Shown one piece after another: positions 28,935 through 34,757 of a stretch of DNA of 34,757 nt. The translations under genes and the position numbers were made by a program. Source of the DNA: Microcaldota archaeon (lineage in GTDB: Archaea > Iainarchaeota > Iainarchaeia > Iainarchaeales > 1-14-0-10-31-34); contig JAHJUD010000050.1 in assembly GCA_018829335.1 (NCBI GenBank), positions 1-34,757 on the forward strand. Direction: 5' to 3'. The number at the start of each line of letters is the position of its first letter. Position 1 is the first letter of the stretch. Below the pieces are notes generated by a model, which saw only the letters and a list, made by a program, of their open reading frames with translations, searched no databases and was not told the origin of the DNA.

Positions 28935-29453
28935 ATGCAAGAATATTTAAAGATTCCAAAGGACAGAATTGCTGTTTTAATCGGAAAAAACGGTGAAACC
29001 AGAAAAGAGCTTCAAAAACTGACTAAAACAAAAATTGAAATTGACTCAAAGACAGGAGAAGTTGATGTTCAAGGAGAAGAGCCAATAGATTTTTATATTT
29101 CACTAAACATAATTAAAGCTATTGCAAGAGGGTTTTCTCCTGAACACGCTTTTCTGTTAAAAGACGAAAATTTTTTTCTTGAAATAATTGAATTAAAAGA
29201 AATACTAGGAAAAAACGAAAAGCTCATACAGCAAAAAAAAGGAAGAGTAATAGGAAAAAAAGGAAAAACAAGAAAAGAAATAGAAGAAAAAACTGACACT
29301 TTTATTTCAGTTTACGGTAACACAGTAAGCATTATAGGAAAACAAGAAGACATTCAAAAAGCAAAAAAAGTAATTGAAATGCTATTAGAAGGAGCATCTC
29401 ATTCAACAGCAGAATCATTTTTGTTTGAAAGAGAAAAAGAATTTGAATTATAA
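28935..29453 (+). CDS. Pno1/Dim2-type KH-domain RNA-binding protein
   Basis: This 172-residue archaeal protein with two KH domains is the counterpart of eukaryotic Pno1/Dim2, which guides 3' end formation of small-subunit rRNA. KH1 has IPKDRIAVLIGKNGETRKEL (residues 7-26) and KH2 has KGRVIGKKGKTRKEIEEKT (about 99-117) with the GxxG loops intact. I chose ATG 28935 over TTG 28932 in the track. AAGGT at 28923 gives reasonable spacing. In many archaea it is coded with aIF1A, RIO1 and topoisomerase VI, which is the order here apart from the insertion upstream. It precedes top6B by 11 bases. Confidence 0.9.
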   Translation: MQEYLKIPKDRIAVLIGKNGETRKELQKLTKTKIEIDSKTGEVDVQGEEPIDFYISLNIIKAIARGFSPEHAFLLKDENFFLEIIELKEILGKNEKLIQQKKGRVIGKKGKTRKEIEEKTDTFISVYGNTVSIIGKQEDIQKAKKVIEMLLEGASHSTAESFLFEREKEFEL

Positions 29454-29464
29454 AAAGTGATAAA

Positions 29465-32400
29465 ATGGCAGAAACTGAAGCCAAAACAAAAGAAGAAACT
29501 AAAATTCAAGCAGTAAAGCCGACAAAAGAAATTTCAGCTGAAACTCTGGCAAAAGAATTCAAAGAACATTCAGTTGCAGAATTCTTCAAAAAAAACAAGC
29601 AAATGCTTGGATTAAGCGGAAAAATCAGAACACTTACAACAATAATTCACGAATATGTTACGAATAGCGTGACAACTGATACACCAACAGTCATAAGAGA
29701 AAATGGAGAAGTAAAAATTGAAAGAATAGGAAAAATTGTTGATAATTTAATGGAAGAAAACGGTTTTGGGTATTCAGCAAAACAGGATGTAGAATCGTTA
29801 AGGGATTTCAATAAATTTGAAGTTTTGTGTTTCGATAAAAAAACAAACAAATTAAACTTTAAACCAGTGAAATCAATTCACAGACACAAAATGGGTTTAG
29901 GCGAAAAAATCTTCAAAATAAAAACTGTTGGAAACAGAACAGTTGAAGCAACAAAACATCATGGATTATTCAGTTTAAGAGAAGGAAAAGTAATTGAAGT
30001 AAAAGCAGAAGAACTATCTGTCGGAGACTATTTAACAGTGCCAAGGAAAAGCTGGATTGAAGAAACAAAAAAAGAAATAAATTTTTTGGAAGAAACTTTG
30101 AAGCTGAATGATGAAGAGTTAGGAGAATTCAGCGTTTTTGGGATAAAAAGCATTTTATACAAAAATGAGGAACTTAAAAACAAAATAAAATCTCAGTTAA
30201 CAGAAAAACAAAGAAATTACGATTTCTACAGAAATTATATGAAATGTGACAGACTTCCTGTTAGACTATTAAAAATATTGAACGATGAAGAAATAAAACT
30301 TTTTTATGAATACAGGATTGGAGCAAGGCATTGCAAATACAAAATGCCAGCAAAAATGCCTATAACAAAAGAACTAATGCGTTTTTTGGGTTTATATATT
30401 GCTGAAGGAAGCACACGAAAAACCATGACAAGCTCTGTTTTATCTTTTGGAGCACATGAAAAAGAACTAATTGAATATTGTGCGTTCTTAACAGAAAAAA
30501 TTTTTGGTTTAAAACCAATTCAAAGGAAAGCCCACAGAACAGCACTAAATGTTGAAATACCATCAAAAACTGTCGCTTTTATTTTAACGAAAATTTTTAA
30601 ATGTGGTTTTGAAGCAAGAAAAAAAAGAATTCCCAACATTGTTTTTAGTGTTTCAGAAGAATTTGCAAAAGAATTCTTGTTTGCATATTTAGCAGGAGAT
30701 GGCTATCCCTCAACAAAGATTTTTAGGAAACTCTTAAATGGAGATTTTAATTTAAAAGAGAAAATTGTCTTAGCCACAGCCAGCGAAGAACTTTCTATTG
30801 GAATCCAATATCTTTTATCAGGTTCAGGCTATTCATACAGTTCCAGCGAAAAAGAAGCTGAAGAAAGAATTATAGCAGGAAAAAAAGCAAGCTTTGGAAA
30901 AAACTACAGAATAGAATTTTACACTAACCAAAAAAATTCACCGCTGAATTTTCTCCCGCTAGAAATTGGAGGAATAGAAGCAGTAATTGAACCAAAACTT
31001 AAATGGGCAATAAACAACAGAGGGCAACAAACAGTCAGCTACGAAAAAATAGTTTCATTAAAAGTAAATGAAGCAAGCATTTCAGAAGAAACAGTAAATT
31101 TTATTGGAGGGGATTTAGGCTTACTTCAAATAAGCGAAATAGAAGAAAGAACCCCGAAAGAAAACGAATATGTTTACGATTATTCTGTTGAAGAAGACGA
31201 AAACTTTGTTGGAGGTTATGGGGCAATATGCCTGCATAATTCTCTGGATGCATGTGAGTCAGCAAATATTCTGCCGGAAATAGAAATCAAAATACAGGAA
31301 TTAGGAACAGAATACTATGAAATTACAATTAAAGACAACGGCCCTGGATTAACAAAAGACACAGTTGGAAAAGCTTTAGGGCAACTGCTTGCAGGAACAA
31401 AATTTCATAGAATGGTTCAGTCAAGAGGGCAGCAGGGAATTGGAGCAGCAGGAGCAACAATGTATGCCCAGACAACAACCGGAAAACCAGTTAAAGTTAT
31501 TTCTGGAACAGGAAAAGGAAAAGCTTTTTCTTTAGAGTTAACAATTGACCCGAAAAAAAATGCACCAAAAATAGAAAACCTCAAAGAAATAGACAAGCCA
31601 TTTAAAGGCCTGGCAATTCAGGCAAAAGTAAAAGATGTTTTATTCAGGATTTCAGAACAAGGCCCATTAGAATATGTCAGGCGAACTGCAATAGCTAATC
31701 CTCATTTACAAATAAGCTTTATTGACCCAACAGGACAAAAAACACTCTTTAAAAGAAGCTCAAACAAAATTCCTGATGCGCCAAAAGAAATAAAACCGCA
31801 TCCTAAAGGAATTACAGTAGATGAATTAGTTACAATGGCAAAATATTCTGATGCAAGAAAAGTCAGTTCTTTTCTTAAGAATTCTTTTGACAGAATGGGA
31901 GACAAAGCAATAGAAGAAATAACAAAACAGGTTTCATTTGACATAAATTCTGACCCAAAAAAAATGGAATGGAATGCCGCAGAAGAAATCATTAAAGCAA
32001 TCAAAACAATAAATTTTATTGCGCCTACAACAGAAGGATTAAGCCCTATAGGAGAAGAACAAATTGAAACTTCATTGAAAAGCATTGTTCAGCCTGAATT
32101 CCTTAAAGTAATTACAAGAAAAGCACAAGTTTACAGCGGAGGATTTCCGTTTCAGATTGAAGTAGCAGTAGCTTTCGGCGGAAACGCAGGAAGAAGTTCA
32201 GGCAATGGAAACGGAGAAGAAGAAAACCTTAAAAGAATGGAAGTAATGCGTTTTGCAAACAAAGCCCCTTTATTGTTTGACGGAGGAGGCTGTGCAATAA
32301 CAAAAGCCGTACAGACAATTGACTGGAAAAGATATGGAATACAAAACATTGATGAAGCTCCTTTAACTGTTTTTATTAACATGATTTCAGTTCATATTCC

Positions 32401-32800
32401 TTACACTTCAGCAGGAAAACAAGCAATATCAGATGAAACAGAAGTATTAGAAGAAATGCGTTTAGCTTTAATGGATTCAGGAAGAAGGATTGCAAGGCAC
32501 ATTGTAGGCAAAAAAAAGCTGAAAGAAAAAGAAATGAAGAAAAAAATTTACTTAAAATATGCAGTTGAAGTTGCAATAGCTTTAAGTGAATTAACAGGAA
32601 AGAAAAAAGAAGACATTGAAAAAAAACTGCATAATATTGTATTGAAAAGGCTTAAATTAGAAGAACAAGAAGAAAAAAAAGATTTAAGCGATGAAGAAAT
32701 AGAAAAAGAAATGGAAAAAGAAGCAAAAAAACTGGAAAAAAAAGAAAAAAAACAAAAAGAAAAAATAAAAGGAATAAAAAAAGTGAAAGAAGAAAAATAA
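29465..32800 (+). CDS. top6B: Topoisomerase VI subunit B with an intein
   Basis: This is the ATPase subunit of type IIB topoisomerase VI, which relaxes and decatenates DNA. The precursor is 1111 residues; removing the 525-residue intein leaves 586. GHKL motifs: N box IIHEYVTN/SLDACESA, G1 box IKDNGPGLT, G3 lid SRGQQGIGAAGATMYAQ, then the H2TH and transducer region with the switch lysine area. The C-terminal end is low-complexity Lys/Glu. The intein interrupts the Mg-binding Asn-Ser of the N box, so ATPase activity needs splicing. The start has GTGATAAAATG. The KH protein gene is upstream and top6A downstream. Confidence 0.96.
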   Translation: MAETEAKTKEETKIQAVKPTKEISAETLAKEFKEHSVAEFFKKNKQMLGLSGKIRTLTTIIHEYVTNSVTTDTPTVIRENGEVKIERIGKIVDNLMEENGFGYSAKQDVESLRDFNKFEVLCFDKKTNKLNFKPVKSIHRHKMGLGEKIFKIKTVGNRTVEATKHHGLFSLREGKVIEVKAEELSVGDYLTVPRKSWIEETKKEINFLEETLKLNDEELGEFSVFGIKSILYKNEELKNKIKSQLTEKQRNYDFYRNYMKCDRLPVRLLKILNDEEIKLFYEYRIGARHCKYKMPAKMPITKELMRFLGLYIAEGSTRKTMTSSVLSFGAHEKELIEYCAFLTEKIFGLKPIQRKAHRTALNVEIPSKTVAFILTKIFKCGFEARKKRIPNIVFSVSEEFAKEFLFAYLAGDGYPSTKIFRKLLNGDFNLKEKIVLATASEELSIGIQYLLSGSGYSYSSSEKEAEERIIAGKKASFGKNYRIEFYTNQKNSPLNFLPLEIGGIEAVIEPKLKWAINNRGQQTVSYEKIVSLKVNEASISEETVNFIGGDLGLLQISEIEERTPKENEYVYDYSVEEDENFVGGYGAICLHNSLDACESANILPEIEIKIQELGTEYYEITIKDNGPGLTKDTVGKALGQLLAGTKFHRMVQSRGQQGIGAAGATMYAQTTTGKPVKVISGTGKGKAFSLELTIDPKKNAPKIENLKEIDKPFKGLAIQAKVKDVLFRISEQGPLEYVRRTAIANPHLQISFIDPTGQKTLFKRSSNKIPDAPKEIKPHPKGITVDELVTMAKYSDARKVSSFLKNSFDRMGDKAIEEITKQVSFDINSDPKKMEWNAAEEIIKAIKTINFIAPTTEGLSPIGEEQIETSLKSIVQPEFLKVITRKAQVYSGGFPFQIEVAVAFGGNAGRSSGNGNGEEENLKRMEVMRFANKAPLLFDGGGCAITKAVQTIDWKRYGIQNIDEAPLTVFINMISVHIPYTSAGKQAISDETEVLEEMRLALMDSGRRIARHIVGKKKLKEKEMKKKIYLKYAVEVAIALSELTGKKKEDIEKKLHNIVLKRLKLEEQEEKKDLSDEEIEKEMEKEAKKLEKKEKKQKEKIKGIKKVKEEK
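29666..31240 (+). mobile_element. Top6B intein with LAGLIDADG endonuclease (525 aa)
   Basis: The intein begins SVTTDTPTVIRENG (Ser1, the type seen in DNA polymerase inteins), has a TxxH at ATKHH, endonuclease motifs FLGLYIAEG and FLFAYLAGDG, and ends AICLHN before Ser+1 of SLDACE. The first motif has Glu where Asp is usual. The insertion lies directly after the conserved Asn of the GHKL N box. Confidence 0.93.
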
Positions 32801-32929
32801 AGAAAAAAAGGAAAAAGTTAAGCTGAAAAAAGTCAAGAAATAAAAAAAGAATTAAAAAAAATTAAATTTAAACAAATAAAAAAGAAAAAAATTCAAAAAA
32901 AAAGAAATGAAAAAATTAGGTGAATTTTT
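32801..32929 (+). other. A-rich intergenic spacer between top6B and top6A
   Basis: About 130 bases, extremely rich in A runs (AAAGAAAAAAAGG and similar), with no ORF of useful length. It ends in TTAGGTGAATTTTTATG, which supplies the Shine-Dalgarno for top6A. It may be a degenerate extension of the Lys/Glu-rich top6B tail. Confidence 0.5.
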
Positions 32930-34024
32930 ATGTCAAAAAAAGACAAAGAAGTAATTCAAAAACTGAAAGAAGCAGGAATAGACCTCACAAAACAGATAGA
33001 CAAAGGAAATGACCCAAGCTATGAACTTCCTGTAAGGACATTAAATAATGTTTTTTTTGACCAGAAAAGCAAGACAATCAAATTAGGCGACAGGAAAAGC
33101 GCAAGGCAGTTTTTGAATATTGCGCATACAAGAAAATTCATGCAGACAATGCTTGTTGCAGCAGAAATAAAAAAAGTGATTGCAGAAGAAGCAACTGTTT
33201 CAATAAGAGACTTGTATTATGCATTAAAGCATACAATTGAAGGAACCGAAGAAAACACTTTTGAAAATCAGGGAGAAAGCGATCCAATAATTGAAGACCT
33301 TGAATCTTCACTGAATTTATTAAGAGAAGAACTTCATTTAGCTGCTTCAAGCAAAGGCGTCATTTCAGGAAGCCTGAAAATAAAAGACGGAAAAGATACA
33401 ATTGATTTAAGCAGAATGGGTTCAGGCGGCTGGGGAGTTCCATCCAATGTAGAGCCAGACAAAATAGAAATAAAAGATTTAAGCGCGGAATATGTTTTGT
33501 TTATAGAAAAAGATGCAGTATGGAAAAGATTCAATGAAGACCAGTACTGGAAAAAACACAAATGCATTATTATTACTGGAAGAGGCCAGCCTTCAAGAGC
33601 AGAAAGAAGGTTTGTTCAAAGGCTGAACAAGGAACATAAGCTTCCTGTTTTTGCTTTAATGGATGCAGACCCTTGGGGGATGTATATTTATTCAGTCATA
33701 AAACAAGGTTCAATTTCTTTGAGTTACTCTGAAGAAAAATTAGCTACTCCAGACACAAAATATATTGGGTTAACTGTAAGCGATGTTGAAACATTTAAGA
33801 TTCCAAAAGAAGTCACAATTAAATTAAACAAGCTTGACGTTAAAAGAATTAATGAAATGAAAAGCTATGACTGGTTTAAGAAAAAAGAATGGCAACAAGA
33901 ATTTGACTTAATGAAAGAAAAAGAAATCAAATTGGAATTAGAAGCTTTAAGCAAGAAAGGAATTCGTTTCATCACAGAAGAATATTTGCCTCAAAAAATC
34001 AAATCAAAGGATTTTTTGCCTTAA
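32930..34024 (+). CDS. top6A: Topoisomerase VI subunit A (Spo11-like)
   Basis: This 364-residue subunit cuts and rejoins DNA. The winged-helix (CAP) domain has the catalytic tyrosine in SIRDLYYALKHT (Tyr96/97). The TOPRIM domain has FIEKDAVWKR with Glu193 and FALMDADPWG with Asp245/Asp247, which bind Mg. Length and order are normal for archaeal Top6A. GGTGAATTTTTATG fixes the start. It is coded downstream of top6B on the same strand. No intein is present here, in contrast to subunit B. It is convergent with the unknown gene at 34028, with a gap of 3 bases. Confidence 0.96.
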   Translation: MSKKDKEVIQKLKEAGIDLTKQIDKGNDPSYELPVRTLNNVFFDQKSKTIKLGDRKSARQFLNIAHTRKFMQTMLVAAEIKKVIAEEATVSIRDLYYALKHTIEGTEENTFENQGESDPIIEDLESSLNLLREELHLAASSKGVISGSLKIKDGKDTIDLSRMGSGGWGVPSNVEPDKIEIKDLSAEYVLFIEKDAVWKRFNEDQYWKKHKCIIITGRGQPSRAERRFVQRLNKEHKLPVFALMDADPWGMYIYSVIKQGSISLSYSEEKLATPDTKYIGLTVSDVETFKIPKEVTIKLNKLDVKRINEMKSYDWFKKKEWQQEFDLMKEKEIKLELEALSKKGIRFITEEYLPQKIKSKDFLP

Positions 34025-34027
34025 TTT

Positions 34028-34663
34028 TTATATTAAAGTAGTTAGCTTGGCTGTCCATTCATCAACTATTTTTCCCTGCTTATCAAATACAACAGTAACT
34101 GTTTTTTTGGAGCCGGGATCAAATACTTCAACTTTAGTTAAGGCCTCTGACCTGTTCAAACCAATTTCTGGTTTACGATAAATTCTTTCTGCTACACATT
34201 GAAATTTACTTTGTGCTAATTCTTCTGCTAAAGGACTCCCTGATTTTATATCTCTTCCGGCAACCTCTCTTACTTTTTCAAACAAAGAAGGCTTTAAATA
34301 AGAACTGAATTCAACCGGAAGAAAATATTTCAGTCTGTTAACAATAACAGGAAAATGCATGCCTGCAATTCCCTGAAAAAAAACTGTTTTAATGAGTTTT
34401 GCATTTTTTTTGGTCGCAAGCCTTTTTTGCCATAAAACTGCGTTGCCATTATCGTTAAATAAAGTAGTTGAATTTTGGGTTTCTCTTGCAAAGCCTTTTT
34501 TTATTCCGTCAATTGTATCAATTTCCACAGCCCTCATTTTTTTAAGGCTTGCTTTCCTTAAAATAGGAATTCCTGCACGGTAAACAAAATCGCCTGTTCT
34601 TGCTCTAAGAACACTTGCGGCTTTCCTGACAGGCTTTGGAATTCTTGGCTTTTTCATTTTCAA
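34028..34663 (-). CDS. Unidentified basic protein
   Basis: This 211-residue protein is not recognised. The first 40 residues are very basic (MKMKKPRIPKPVRKAASVLRA), then mixed alpha/beta segments follow (LIKTVFFQGIAGMHFPVIVN) and a C-terminal beta-rich part (VEVFDPGSKKTVTVVFDKQGKIV) that looks like a small independent domain. There is no signal peptide or transmembrane helix. An in-frame ATG two codons in (MKKPRIPK) could be the true start; GGGGATTGAAAATG precedes the first. TATA-like TATTTAAAG lies about 60 bases upstream. It converges with top6A. Confidence 0.6.
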   Translation of the reverse strand: MKMKKPRIPKPVRKAASVLRARTGDFVYRAGIPILRKASLKKMRAVEIDTIDGIKKGFARETQNSTTLFNDNGNAVLWQKRLATKKNAKLIKTVFFQGIAGMHFPVIVNRLKYFLPVEFSSYLKPSLFEKVREVAGRDIKSGSPLAEELAQSKFQCVAERIYRKPEIGLNRSEALTKVEVFDPGSKKTVTVVFDKQGKIVDEWTAKLTTLI

Positions 34664-34757
34664 TCCCCAAAAAGATTAAAGCATAAGTGATTATTAAATC
34701 CATCGCAAAAGAAAAAAGTGCTTTAAATACTATTTTTTCGGGCAAAATTTAAAAAAG

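Noticed and set aside
32801-32929. A-rich spacer before top6A as a small gene
   Set aside because: Only short Lys-rich frames with stops; composition explains the apparent coding.
1-34757. CRISPR array or insertion sequence
   Set aside because: No regularly spaced repeats of 23-40 bases, no Cas genes, no transposase motifs and no terminal inverted repeats with target duplication were seen.

Overview
The window is archaeal chromosome, AT-rich (roughly one third G+C by eye). The archaeal markers are ribosomal protein L15e, an Lsm protein, aIF5A, aIF2-beta, aIF1A, RIO1 kinase, a Pno1/Dim2-type KH protein, MCM and both subunits of topoisomerase VI. Promoters look like TTTAWATA boxes about 26 bases upstream of a start, and many genes carry a GTGAT-type Shine-Dalgarno (as in GTGATTTTATG). 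Small genes, many inteins and a bacterial-type MetRS would fit a DPANN-like lineage, but that placement is inference.

Layout. 1-4200: end of an unidentified gene, L15e, a TtuA/Ncs6-type tRNA thiolase, tRNA-Val(GAC) among many perfect hairpins, a 590-residue coiled-coil protein and tRNA-Ala(GGC). 4250-8282: a minus-strand operon NYN nuclease > DUF2226-like > roadblock-like > MinD (intein in the P-loop) > Lsm. 8373-11051: aIF5A, a wHTH/RelE-type toxin-antitoxin pair and a bacterial-type MetRS. 11257-12619: a GHKL ATPase plus STAS-like (DUF4325-like) pair behind an 11-bp inverted repeat. 12692-17852: anaerobic ribonucleotide reductase operon, in which NrdD has two inteins and lacks its own glycyl-radical end; that end is a separate 57-codon gene missing from the ORF track. 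18109-24153: an unknown basic protein and an MCM helicase with two inteins. 24196-25523: a presenilin-type intramembrane protease convergent with a DedA/VTT protein. 25572-34024: translation and topoisomerase cluster aIF2-beta, DUF424, aIF1A, RIO1, [insertion], Pno1-like KH, Top6B (intein), Top6A. The insertion (27433-28900) holds two small ORFs separated by one in-frame stop, a probable cloverleaf-shaped RNA gene and a frameshifted transglutaminase gene. 34028-34663: an unknown gene.

Six inteins in four genes (MinD 1, NrdD 2, MCM 2, Top6B 1) add up to 8322 bases, about 24% of the window, and most sit in nucleotide-binding or catalytic motifs. The observations I would follow first are the split NrdD with its hairpin-bearing linker, the cloverleaf RNA with a consensus TATA box, the GHKL/STAS pair and the MinD-roadblock-NYN operon. 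All family assignments come from reading motifs; no database search was run.
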